A DNA stretch of 64,000 nt, from NCBI GenBank assembly GCA_964462595.1, contig CAYWXM010000067.1:24332-88331 (forward strand). The letters are read 5' to 3'. The stretch comes from SURF-21 sp964462595 (GTDB taxonomy: Bacteria; Actinomycetota; Geothermincolia; Geothermincolales; RBG-13-55-18). A program made the translations under genes and the position numbers. Of the stretch, positions 47,087-55,593 are shown piece by piece. Within the stretch, counting starts at the first letter, position 1. Each line of letters opens with the position of its first letter. The notes below the pieces were generated by a model. The model did no database searches. It was not told where the DNA came from and worked only from the letters and a program-made list of their open reading frames with translations.

Positions 47087-49020
47087 AGAACTTCATCATC
47101 GGCACCGCCGGTCATATAGACCACGGCAAGACCGAGCTTATCAAGGCGCTCACCGGCACGGACACCGACCGCCTCAAGGAGGAGAAAGAGCGGGGCATCT
47201 CCATAGAACTGGGCTTCGCGGAGATCGACCTTCCGGGCGGTATCACCGCCGGGGTGGTGGACGTGCCCGGGCACGAGCATTTTGTGAAGAACATGCTCGC
47301 CGGAGCCACCGGCTTCGACCTGGTGCTGCTGGTTGTGGCGGCGGACGACGGCGTCATGCCCCAGACCACCGAGCACCTGGCCATCGTCGATCTTCTCGGC
47401 GTCAAGGACGGGGTGGTGGCGATAACCAAGTCGGACCTCGTAGACGAGGACATGCTGGAGCTGGTCAAGGAGGATATAGCGGAGGCCACCGCGGGCACGG
47501 TGCTGGAGGGAGCCGATATGCTGGTGACCTCGAGCCGCACCGGCCGAGGCCTGGACGAGCTCAGGGAAGCCCTGGCGAGAGCGGCGTCGAGGGCGAGCCA
47601 GCGCGAATCCGGGGGGCCGTTCCGCCTGCCCGTGGACCGCGTCTTCACCCTCAAGGGGATCGGGACGGTGATAACCGGCACCTTGTGGGAGGGGAGCGTG
47701 GCCGACGGCGACGAGGCGGTCATCCAACCTTCCGGCAGGAAGGTGAGGGTGCGCAACATCCAGGTCCACGGCGAGGACGTGGAGCGCGCCTACGCCGGGC
47801 AGAGGGTGGCGCTCAACCTGCCGGGCATCTCCACCGGGGAGATAGAGCGCGGCGACGTTATCGGGACGCCGGGACACCTGCAACCCACCCTCATGGCAGA
47901 CGGCCTCCTCCACCTCATCGACAGCGCGCCACGTTCCCTGAAAAACCGCACGCGGGTGCGCTTCCACCACGCCACCCGGGAGGTCATGGCGCGGGTCATT
48001 CTCCTCGGGGGCCAGGAGGAATTGCGCCCGGGAGAAAGCGCCTACGTGCAGTTCCGTCTGGAGAGACCGGTCGTCGCGCTCTACGGCGACCGCTACATCC
48101 TGCGCAGCTATTCCCCCATCACCACCATCGGCGGCGGGCATATCCTCGACTCCCATCCCAGGAAACACCGGCACCACCAGGAAGCCGTGCTTGGGGGCCT
48201 GGAGATACGGGAACGTGGAGTGCCGCAGGAACTGGTGCTGCTGGTGGTGGAGGAAAGGAGCCTGCCCCTTTCCCGGCGCGAGCTCCTGTCCTGGACGGAG
48301 GTGGGGGAAACGGAGCTGGCTTCGGCCCTGGCCGACCTGCTTGCCCGGGGGAGGCTGGTCGAGATCGCAGGCGACGGGGATCCCCTGTACGTAACCCCTA
48401 TCCTGCTGGCCTCGCTGCGCGAACGCATGGTTTCCCTCACCGGGGAGCTGCACGACGCCAACCCCTTGAAGGCGGGGATCGAGAAGGAGTCGCTGCGCCA
48501 GCGCATCGACCCGGGGCTGGCGGTGGACGTGTTCGAGGCGCTTCTGCGCAACGCGGTATCGGCCGGCGAACTGGAGGTGGAAGCAGGCCGGGTAAGGATC
48601 GCGGGCCGTGGCAGGTCGCTCTCGCAAGAGGACAGCGAGAAGAAGGATGCGATGCTGCGGGTTATACGCGAGGGCACGTTCTCCCCTCCCCTTTTCAAGG
48701 AGATGACCGTGAGCCTCGGCCTGGACAGGGACAAGCTGCGGGATCTCCTGGGGATTCTCATGGAAGAAGGCGAGATCGAGCAGGTAAACCCGGATTTCTT
48801 TCTCTCCCGGGGAAGGATCGCCGAGGCGGAGGAACGCATCAGCTCGTTCCTGGAGAAGAATGGAAGACTGGGGGTGGCGGACCTGAGGGACATGCTGGGC
48901 GCCAGCCGTAAATACGCCATACCCCTGCTGGAGTACTTCGACCGCAAGAGGGTCACCAGGCGCGACGGTGACTACCGCGTCGCTTATCAGGCGTCAGCTC
49001 CACCACCCGCGGTCCGCTAA
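47083..49020 (+). CDS. selB: Selenocysteine-specific elongation factor
   Basis: A 645-residue SelB. G-domain at the N-terminus: GTAGHIDHGKTEL (P-loop), KERGISIELGFAEI, DVPGHEHFVKNML and TKSD-like AITKSDLV. EF-Tu domains 2-3 follow and then tandem winged helices (about 375-630) that bind the SECIS. It brings Sec-tRNA to in-frame UGA. ATG overlaps the selA stop (ATGA). The tRNA-Sec gene lies 103 nt downstream. Confidence 0.95.
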   Translation: MKNFIIGTAGHIDHGKTELIKALTGTDTDRLKEEKERGISIELGFAEIDLPGGITAGVVDVPGHEHFVKNMLAGATGFDLVLLVVAADDGVMPQTTEHLAIVDLLGVKDGVVAITKSDLVDEDMLELVKEDIAEATAGTVLEGADMLVTSSRTGRGLDELREALARAASRASQRESGGPFRLPVDRVFTLKGIGTVITGTLWEGSVADGDEAVIQPSGRKVRVRNIQVHGEDVERAYAGQRVALNLPGISTGEIERGDVIGTPGHLQPTLMADGLLHLIDSAPRSLKNRTRVRFHHATREVMARVILLGGQEELRPGESAYVQFRLERPVVALYGDRYILRSYSPITTIGGGHILDSHPRKHRHHQEAVLGGLEIRERGVPQELVLLVVEERSLPLSRRELLSWTEVGETELASALADLLARGRLVEIAGDGDPLYVTPILLASLRERMVSLTGELHDANPLKAGIEKESLRQRIDPGLAVDVFEALLRNAVSAGELEVEAGRVRIAGRGRSLSQEDSEKKDAMLRVIREGTFSPPLFKEMTVSLGLDRDKLRDLLGILMEEGEIEQVNPDFFLSRGRIAEAEERISSFLEKNGRLGVADLRDMLGASRKYAIPLLEYFDRKRVTRRDGDYRVAYQASAPPPAVR

Positions 49021-49122
49021 GGTATGCATGGCCTCGAGACCCCGCACAAGCCCATATCGCTTAAAACCAGCTTTGACCAATATGACGTGGCAGCTCCGAT
49101 GCGAATGGTTATAATACGTTGT

Positions 49123-49218
49123 GGAGGTGCATTCGTCCTGGTGGGCGGCCCGGTCTTCAAAACCGGTGCGGCGTCGTAACGGGCGCCGGGTAAGTTCGAT
49201 TCTTACGCATCTCCGCCA
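49123..49218 (+). tRNA. selC: tRNA-Sec (anticodon TCA)
   Basis: 96 nt. 8-bp acceptor GGAGGTGC/GCATCTCC (one G-U), anticodon stem CCGGT/ACCGG around loop CTTCAAA (anticodon TCA), long variable arm, T-arm GTAAGTTCGATTCTTAC and G discriminator with CCA. The long acceptor and variable arms are specific to SelC. A TATAAT at 49110-49115 gives it its own promoter. Confidence 0.95.
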
Positions 49219-49267
49219 TTCTTATCTCCTGTAGCACGGGCGGCGTCAGGCACCGATCGCTATCAGA

Positions 49268-49298
49268 TTATCTTATATATAAGCTTATCTTATATAAT
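49268..49298 (+). promoter_or_regulatory. Direct repeats and -10 of the LysR gene
   Basis: TTATCTTATATA occurs at 49268-49279 and 49285-49296, 17 nt apart, overlapping a TATAAT (49293-49298) that ends 9 nt before the LysR ATG. The repeats are likely an autoregulatory operator and also fit AT-rich LysR boxes. Confidence 0.55.
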
Positions 49299-49307
49299 AG
49301 ATCGAAC

Positions 49308-50231
49308 ATGAATACGAAGAGTCTGCTCATATTCGTTGAGGTGGCGAACACCGGGAGCTTTTCCACCGCTGCCCGCAACCTGGGGCTCACCCAGCCTGCC
49401 GTCAGCTCGCAGATCCGCACCCTGGAAAAGGAGTTCGGGAACACCCTCCTAGACCGCTCCACCGGCCGCAGCCGGCTGACGGAAGCAGGACGCTCCTTCC
49501 TTGGTTACGCCCGTGCCATACTGGAGATGGAGGAGGAACTGAGGCGGGAGATGGAGGGCAGACGCAGCGAGGTGAGCGGGCCTATCACCATATCCGCCAG
49601 CAATATACCCGGGGAGTATATCCTGCCCCACATCCTGGCCCGCTTCCGCGAAAACCATCCCCTTACCGACCCGCGGCTCGAGATCACGGACTCCTCGAAG
49701 GTCCTGGACAGGGTGAAGGCCGGAGAGGTCGACCTGGGGTGCGTAGGCTTCCGCGAGGAGGACGAGAGGTTGAGCTACACCCTGCTGTGCGAGGATCGCC
49801 TCGTCTTTATCGCGCCTCCCGGCCACCCCCTGTCCCGGCGGCGCGGCCTCAAGCCCGCAGACCTGGAGGGAGAACACCTGCTCTTCAGGGAGGAAGGATC
49901 GGGGACCCGCTCGCACATGCTGCGCATCCTCGCCGACCTCGGCCTGGAGAAGGGGATCGAGGGCTCGATGATCCTGGGCAGCACCATGGCCGTTATCCAG
50001 GCGGTCGCGGCCGGCGAAGGTATCTCGATAGTCTCTTTGTGGGCGGCCGACACGTATATCAAGCAGGGCCTTGTGAGCGCTCTGAAACTCAAGGCGCGGG
50101 GCATGAACCGCGATTTCTACTTTGTCCTGTTGCGCAGGCGTCCCGTCTCCACCGGCACCGCCGCATTGCTGAAAACACTGCAAGAGGAACGGCCCGACCT
50201 GGAACGGCGGCTGGAATCCCTGTCTGACTGA
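49308..50231 (+). CDS. LysR-type regulator of the selenium-linked kind
   Basis: A 307-residue LysR transcription factor: N-terminal helix-turn-helix NTGSFSTAARNLGLTQPAVSSQIRTLE and a C-terminal effector domain (GPITISASNIPGEYILP; GEVDLGCVGF). Its place directly after selB-selC matches the LysR regulator that accompanies selenium genes in many anaerobes. The ATG stands 9 nt after TATAAT with no ribosome site, so the message may be leaderless or nearly so. Target genes and inducer are not known. Confidence 0.85.
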   Translation: MNTKSLLIFVEVANTGSFSTAARNLGLTQPAVSSQIRTLEKEFGNTLLDRSTGRSRLTEAGRSFLGYARAILEMEEELRREMEGRRSEVSGPITISASNIPGEYILPHILARFRENHPLTDPRLEITDSSKVLDRVKAGEVDLGCVGFREEDERLSYTLLCEDRLVFIAPPGHPLSRRRGLKPADLEGEHLLFREEGSGTRSHMLRILADLGLEKGIEGSMILGSTMAVIQAVAAGEGISIVSLWAADTYIKQGLVSALKLKARGMNRDFYFVLLRRRPVSTGTAALLKTLQEERPDLERRLESLSD

Positions 50232-50347
50232 AGGACCAGCGCTGCGCGGAAAGGCCGCATCGCGCGAGAGGCCGTGGGTGGGAAGCGGTGCGGACAGCGG
50301 TATCTCGATCGTCGCTGAGAGCGATCAGGTAAGGCCGGGGGTGAGCA

Positions 50348-51457
50348 TCAGGGGTCCACGCTTTCCTCTACCGTACGGGTAATGCCCTGCAGATCGGGAG
50401 TGACGTGTACCAGCCCATCGGTATCCACCATCAAGGCCCCTGCTCCACCGATTCCCTGCAGCCAGTTCAACCCCTGCGGATATCCCATGACGAAAGCCGC
50501 GGTGGACATGGCGTCCGCCCAGGCACCGCTCCGGCCCCCGACCACCGTTACCTCTATAGCCCCTTGCGCCGGATATCCCGTGCGCGGGTCTACGATGTGG
50601 TGGTAACGGACCCCCCCGTACTCGAAGTAGCGCTGGTTGTCCCCGGAAGTGCTTATGTATGTCTGGCCGGGAAGAGAGAAGGTGGCCAGGTATCCTTCGC
50701 CTCGCGGGTTCGAGACCGCTATGAGCCACTCGGGCCCTTCCGCCGCTTCAGGTTTTTCGCCCAGGGTCAAGCTGGTGCTGATCATGTCCACAATCCCCGA
50801 ATCCACGCCATGCGAGGTCAACGCCTCCTCCGCCCTGTCGAGAGCGAATCCCTTGGCTATCCCACCCAGGTCGATACCCACGCCTTCGCGGGTGAAGGAC
50901 ACGCTGCGCGCGCCCTCGTCCAGGACCAGCTTGTCCACCCCCACGAGCGCCAACGCGCTTTCTATCTCCTCCTGCGAGGGCGGAGCGTCGCCTCGCTCGC
51001 CGCGCCCGATCACGTCCCAGGTATCCGCCAGGGGAGCGATGGTGATGTCGAAAACCCCATCGCTGGCCTCGTATACCTCCAGGCCCGTCACGATCATCTC
51101 CCACAACTCCTCGGAAACGGCCACCGGCCCCTTGGCCGCCTCCACGTTGACGCGCGCTATCTCGCTCTCCGGGTCGTAGCGGTCGGCGATCTCCTCCACG
51201 CGGAAGATCTCCTGGAAGGCGGCGTCCACCGCGTCCTCCACTTGCGACTGGTTTTTGCCGTAGGCGGTGATGCTAACCATGTCGTCCAGCACGTACTCCT
51301 GGCGCTGGAAGGGCTGCCTGGAATAACCGGGGTTCAGCCATATAGCCAGGGCCACCGCGATCCCCACCATGCCCAGGACGATGACGATGACCAGCAGCGT
51401 ATCCCGGCGGTTCTTTTTTCCCAGGCTCTTTTCGTCGTCAGCTCTCTGGTTCTTCAC
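50348..51457 (-). CDS. apbE: FAD:protein FMN transferase
   Basis: A 369-residue ApbE. N-terminal signal anchor (LLVIVIVLGMVGIAVALAIWL) puts the enzyme outside the cytoplasm. Conserved core: RYDPESEIARVN, DGVFDITIAPLADTWDV, GIDLGGIAKGFALD, TSGDNQRYFEYGG and HHIVDPRTGYPA. It attaches FMN to Thr/Ser of proteins such as RnfD and RnfG. RnfD with its TGAT site is encoded 4 kb away on the same strand. TATACT lies 7 nt before the GTG, with no ribosome site, suggesting a leaderless message. Confidence 0.9.
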   Translation of the reverse strand: MKNQRADDEKSLGKKNRRDTLLVIVIVLGMVGIAVALAIWLNPGYSRQPFQRQEYVLDDMVSITAYGKNQSQVEDAVDAAFQEIFRVEEIADRYDPESEIARVNVEAAKGPVAVSEELWEMIVTGLEVYEASDGVFDITIAPLADTWDVIGRGERGDAPPSQEEIESALALVGVDKLVLDEGARSVSFTREGVGIDLGGIAKGFALDRAEEALTSHGVDSGIVDMISTSLTLGEKPEAAEGPEWLIAVSNPRGEGYLATFSLPGQTYISTSGDNQRYFEYGGVRYHHIVDPRTGYPAQGAIEVTVVGGRSGAWADAMSTAAFVMGYPQGLNWLQGIGGAGALMVDTDGLVHVTPDLQGITRTVEESVDP

Positions 51458-51597
51458 GCAAGAAAGTATAGCATCAGGGCTCGGCGGCGGGATACATGAA
51501 ACGGGGTCCGGTCAACCCGGCGGCGAGCTGAGCCGCTATGGGAGATGCGATCCTGGCGAGGGCAACTGATCCGCCGGGTGGGATGGACCTCGCGGGG

Positions 51598-54126
51598 TTA
51601 CGGCTCTTCACGGGAGGCGTCATCCGCGAGCGCGCCTGGTTCGCCGTCAAACAATCCGTCCGCGCCGAAGTCTGCCACTGTTTGCAGTTCCACCTCGCCT
51701 ATCTCCTCCACTGACGGAGGGACCATGTCCACCCTGCGTATATAGGTCTCCATGTAACGCATGGAGAGTTCCAGCAGCAGCGAGAACAGGACCGCGATGG
51801 CCAGGGATTGCACCATGACGATGAAACCCGGAAGGTCCAGCTGGAAGAAATCGCGGAACCAGGGTATGGCCAGTACCCCCACGAACGAACCGGCCATCAC
51901 CGCTACCAGGGCGCCTCTCCAGGACAGCAGGGGGCGTGAGAGGTATGCGAGCACCGCCAGCCCCACCATGGTGAGCACGATGACCGCCACCGTGCGCGAC
52001 TCGTCCAGGCTGGCCCCGTGCGCACGGGCCATGGCGTTGGCGGTGAAGGTAGCGGCGGCGGCTATAAACCCGGCCGGGATCGCGAAATACAGCACCCGGC
52101 GCAACAGGCCGGGGTGGTATCGCTTTTTGCTGGGCGCGAAGGAGAGCACGAAGGCCGGTATCCCTATGGTCAGCGAGCCGACCAGGGATATGTGGCGGGG
52201 CAGGAAGGGATAGGGCCAGGCGATGATGGCTATGCCCACGGCGAGGAGAGCGGCGTAGACGGTCTTGGTGAGGAACAGGTTGGCCACCCTCTCCATGTTG
52301 GCCATTACCCGGCGCCCCTCCGCCACCACCCGTGGCAGGGTGGAGAACTTGCCGTCGAGCAGCACCAGCTGGGCGACCGATTTCGTCGAAGGGGCCCCGG
52401 AGCCCATGGCGATGCCCATGTCCGCGTCTTTCAGGGCCAGGGTGTCGTTCACCCCGTCCCCGGTCATGGCCACCACGTGGCCGCCGGATTGCAGGGCATG
52501 TACCATACTCCTTTTCTGTTCCGGCACCACGCGCCCGAACACCGTGCTCTCCCGCATCACCTCGTAGAGGCCGTCGGGGTCACCTGAAAGGCTGCGGGCA
52601 TCCACCGGATCATCCGCTCCCGGCACGCCCACCCGTTCGGCCACCGAGCCCACCGTGCGCGGGTTGTCCCCGGATATGACCCTTATGCCTACGCCCTGCT
52701 CCATGAAATATTCCAGGGTCTCGGAGGCATCGGGGCGGATCTTTTCCTCGATGACCAGGAGGCAGACGGGCTCGAGCCGCTGCGGCAGCTCTTCCTCCGT
52801 CACCGCCTCTTCTGCACGTGAGAGCAGGAGCACGCGCAGACCGGAGCGCGCGAGTGAGTCCGCCCTCCCACGCAGGCCGCTCTGCGCCGTTTCCCGTAAC
52901 AGGACCTCCGGCGCCCCCAGCACCCAGGACCCATGCCCCGCGAAGGAGGCAGCGCTCCACTTGCGCGCCGAGGAAAACGGCACGGTGGCCTCGACTTCCC
53001 AGTCCGGAGGCACGGGGAAAGCGGTGGAAATGGCCAGCAGGGTGGAGTTCTCTGCCGGTGAGGCGGAGGCAAAGGCCGCCAGTACCTCCTCCATGTCGCT
53101 AACCCCGTCCAGGGGTTCGATGCGTCCGAACTGGGGCGTCCCCTCCGTGAGCGTGCCTGTCTTGTCCAGGCAGATAACGTCGACACGAGCCAGCCCCTCG
53201 ACCGCGGGGAGTTCCTGCACCAGCACCTTGCGCCGCGCCAGCGCCATGGCGCTGACCGCGAACACCAGGCTGGTGAGCAGAACCAGCCCTTCCGGCACCA
53301 TACCCACCAGTCCCGCGACGGTGGCTATGACGGAATCGTCGAAGGTGTTGTCCGAAAGGAGCTGGCTTACGGCCAGGAGTATGGCGGTCGGCACCATCAC
53401 GTAAGTGATGTAGCGCAGGATGGTGTTTATCGCCTCGCGCAGGTCCGACTTGACCAACTCGTAGCGCCTGGCCTCGGAGGCGATCTTCTGGGCGTATGCG
53501 TCTTCGCCCACCGACGTCGCCCTGAACCTGCCGGAACCAGCCGAGACGAAGCTCCCGGAAAGGAGCTCGTCGCCGGGCATCTTGGCCACAGGTACGGATT
53601 CACCGGTGAGCAGGGATTCGTCCACCTCCAGCCCCTCCGAGGAGAGCACCTGGCCATCGACCAGGATCTGGTCACCAGCGGAAAGCTCGAGCAGGTCGTC
53701 CAGCACCACTTCGTCTCGGGATATCTCGCTTGACTTACCCTCCCGTATGACCCGGGCCCTTGGAGCGCTGAGGAGCGAGAGACGGTCCAGGATGCGCTTG
53801 GCACGCAGTTCCTGCACGACGCCGATGAGGGTATTGAAGATCAGCACCCCGGCAAAGAGCGCGTCCCTCAAGGGGCCGATCGCCACCACCACGACCGCCA
53901 GCGTGCCCAGGAGGGCGTTGAAACGGTTGAATACGTTGGCCCTGATTATGGAGGCAATCGAACGGCTGGACCTGTCCGCCACCTTGTTGGTCTTCCCTTG
54001 GGCTACGCGCTCCCGTACCTCGGCCTCGCTCAGGCCACGCTCCGCGTAGGACACATCCCCCGCACGCGAGAAACGCGGCTGCGCGGTCTCGCCTCCTTCA
54101 TCGGGCGCGATATCGTCGTCTCTCAT
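51598..54126 (-). CDS. P-type cation ATPase, CtpE-like
   Basis: An 842-residue P-type ATPase from ATG 54126 (after GGGAGCGAG). Seen: LLTGESVP, MVPEGLVLL in TM4, phosphorylation site CLDKTGTLTEG, and hinge MTGDGVNDTLALKDADMGIAMG. TM4 has PEGLVL, as in actinobacterial CtpE calcium transporters, rather than CPC of heavy-metal pumps. About ten helices, acidic N- and C-terminal tails. Calcium export is the family-based guess. Confidence 0.85.
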   Translation of the reverse strand: MRDDDIAPDEGGETAQPRFSRAGDVSYAERGLSEAEVRERVAQGKTNKVADRSSRSIASIIRANVFNRFNALLGTLAVVVVAIGPLRDALFAGVLIFNTLIGVVQELRAKRILDRLSLLSAPRARVIREGKSSEISRDEVVLDDLLELSAGDQILVDGQVLSSEGLEVDESLLTGESVPVAKMPGDELLSGSFVSAGSGRFRATSVGEDAYAQKIASEARRYELVKSDLREAINTILRYITYVMVPTAILLAVSQLLSDNTFDDSVIATVAGLVGMVPEGLVLLTSLVFAVSAMALARRKVLVQELPAVEGLARVDVICLDKTGTLTEGTPQFGRIEPLDGVSDMEEVLAAFASASPAENSTLLAISTAFPVPPDWEVEATVPFSSARKWSAASFAGHGSWVLGAPEVLLRETAQSGLRGRADSLARSGLRVLLLSRAEEAVTEEELPQRLEPVCLLVIEEKIRPDASETLEYFMEQGVGIRVISGDNPRTVGSVAERVGVPGADDPVDARSLSGDPDGLYEVMRESTVFGRVVPEQKRSMVHALQSGGHVVAMTGDGVNDTLALKDADMGIAMGSGAPSTKSVAQLVLLDGKFSTLPRVVAEGRRVMANMERVANLFLTKTVYAALLAVGIAIIAWPYPFLPRHISLVGSLTIGIPAFVLSFAPSKKRYHPGLLRRVLYFAIPAGFIAAAATFTANAMARAHGASLDESRTVAVIVLTMVGLAVLAYLSRPLLSWRGALVAVMAGSFVGVLAIPWFRDFFQLDLPGFIVMVQSLAIAVLFSLLLELSMRYMETYIRRVDMVPPSVEEIGEVELQTVADFGADGLFDGEPGALADDASREEP

Positions 54127-54586
54127 CTCGCTCCCAGGCCTCGTTCCAGGAACCGAACCGTCCGGCTTCCAACTATTGTTGCATAAACCGCGGCGATTAC
54201 CTAACACCCAGGCTCAAGATTCATCCCGCCCGTCTGCGCACCCCCGCCCTCTCCACAACCCGACGACAGGGCTCAGTTTTGCATTCCGAGCCGCAGGTGA
54301 GGAATGTCAATACTGAGCCTTACCCACCTATCACCGCGGAGCGACGCGAAGCGCCGTGGGCCAGGATTTATCCTGGCCCCGTATCCCATTACCTCAGGCT
54401 AACGCCAGATACATAGCCGCCCTTATCGTTTGAAACCAGGTCCCTTCCAGGGCAACGTCGTGAATAGCATGAACCACCTCGTACTCATGCCGTGGGGTCA
54501 CTTTTTGCATGCACGCTGCAAAACCCCAGCTGCCAACAGGCAACATACCGCGGTATGCAAAAAACAAGACCTGACCCCAGTAAAGT
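54127..54586. repeat. Intergenic region with two REP-like palindromes
   Basis: GGGCTCAGTTTTGCATTCC (54269-54287) is answered by GGAATGTCAATACTGAGCC (54301-54319), an imperfect inverted repeat. A second element has GGGGTCACTTTTTGCAT (54494-54510) against ATGCAAAAAACAAGACC..CCC (54555-54578), with a 14-bp palindrome CATACCGCGGTATG at 54544-54557 between. Same REP-type signature as near 7.2 kb. No coding gene is seen. Confidence 0.55.
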
Positions 54587-54619
54587 AAAAATGGGCCGGG
54601 GAAACCCGGCCCATTTTTC
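54587..54619. terminator. Bidirectional terminator after rnfD
   Basis: ATGGGCCGGG, loop GAAA, CCCGGCCCAT (54591-54614), flanked by A-run and T-run. On the minus strand it is followed by TTTTT and ends the fdhA-fdhB-rnfC-rnfD operon 12 nt after rnfD. Confidence 0.85.
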
Positions 54620-54630
54620 TTTTGCTCGTT

Positions 54631-55578
54631 TCAGGCCGTGGCTACTTCTCCAAACCTCTTTGGTTTGAAGACCTTGTCCAGCAGGGGCACGAAGCAGTTG
54701 GCGATGAGGATGGAGTAGGCAACCGCTCCGGACATGGCTCCGAACACCCGCATGAGCACGACACATATCCCGATGATCAGCCCGAAGATCACCTGTCCCC
54801 AGGTAAACACGGGGCTCGAGACCCAGTCGGTGGCCATGAAGAAGGCGCCCAGCATCACGCCCCCGGCCAGGATCTGGTAAAGTCCATCCGAACCCACGAT
54901 GTAGGAAAGGACGAACACGGTGGCCAGGATGGTTGTCGGGATCACCCATCCGATGACCTTGCGGTAGATGAGGTAAGCGCCGCCCAGGAGCACCCAGAAG
55001 GCTCCCACCTCGCTGAGCGCGCCACCGAGGTTGGCGAAGAGCAGCGCCCCGTAGGAGGGGCCGGAACTCTCCAGGCCCGCCTTGATATACACCAGCGGGG
55101 TGGCCCCGGTCACTCCGTCGAACCCTGCGGAAAGGAAGCCCAGCTGACCGGTCCAGCTGACCAGCAGACCCGAGCAGGTGATGATGAACACGTACCCGAA
55201 AAGGGCCGGGTTGAATATGTTGCGTCCCAGCCCGCCCATGAGCTCCTTTACCACCACGATGGCTATGAAGGACGCTATGACCATGTTCAGCCAGTGGATC
55301 TGCGCCGGCATCAGCAACGCCAGGAGCAGGCCGGTAACGGCCGCGCTCCCGTCCTGCAGTGTAGCCTTCTTCTTCCTCAGTTTGCGCACCGCCCACTCGA
55401 AGAACATGCTCGAGCCGACGCACACCGCGATTACGAACAGGGCATTGTAGGTGAACGCCACCAGAGCCGCTATGGTGATCGGCGCCAGGGCGATAAGCAC
55501 GTCCCGCATGGCGACGGCGGTCTGCTCCTTGCTCCTCAGATGCGGAGGCGGGGTGACGACCAGGTTATCTGTAGCCAT
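54631..55578 (-). CDS. rnfD: Rnf-type electron transport subunit D
   Basis: A 315-residue membrane protein of the RnfD/NqrB family with about nine helices. FMN is bound covalently at the Thr of the S/T-G-A-T motif; here DGVTGATP with Thr160. Other family blocks are NMVIASFIAIVVVKELMGGLGRNIFNPALFG and MATDWVSSP. ATG 55578 follows AAGGGAGGTGATGGC, 15 nt after rnfC. It is the last gene before a strong terminator. Unusually there is no rnfG, E, A or B. Confidence 0.93.
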   Translation of the reverse strand: MATDNLVVTPPPHLRSKEQTAVAMRDVLIALAPITIAALVAFTYNALFVIAVCVGSSMFFEWAVRKLRKKKATLQDGSAAVTGLLLALLMPAQIHWLNMVIASFIAIVVVKELMGGLGRNIFNPALFGYVFIITCSGLLVSWTGQLGFLSAGFDGVTGATPLVYIKAGLESSGPSYGALLFANLGGALSEVGAFWVLLGGAYLIYRKVIGWVIPTTILATVFVLSYIVGSDGLYQILAGGVMLGAFFMATDWVSSPVFTWGQVIFGLIIGICVVLMRVFGAMSGAVAYSILIANCFVPLLDKVFKPKRFGEVATA

Positions 55579-55593
55579 ATGCCATCACCTCCC

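Noticed and set aside
46693..48627. 644-codon minus-strand open frame opposite selB
   Set aside because: Antisense shadow of a clear SelB.
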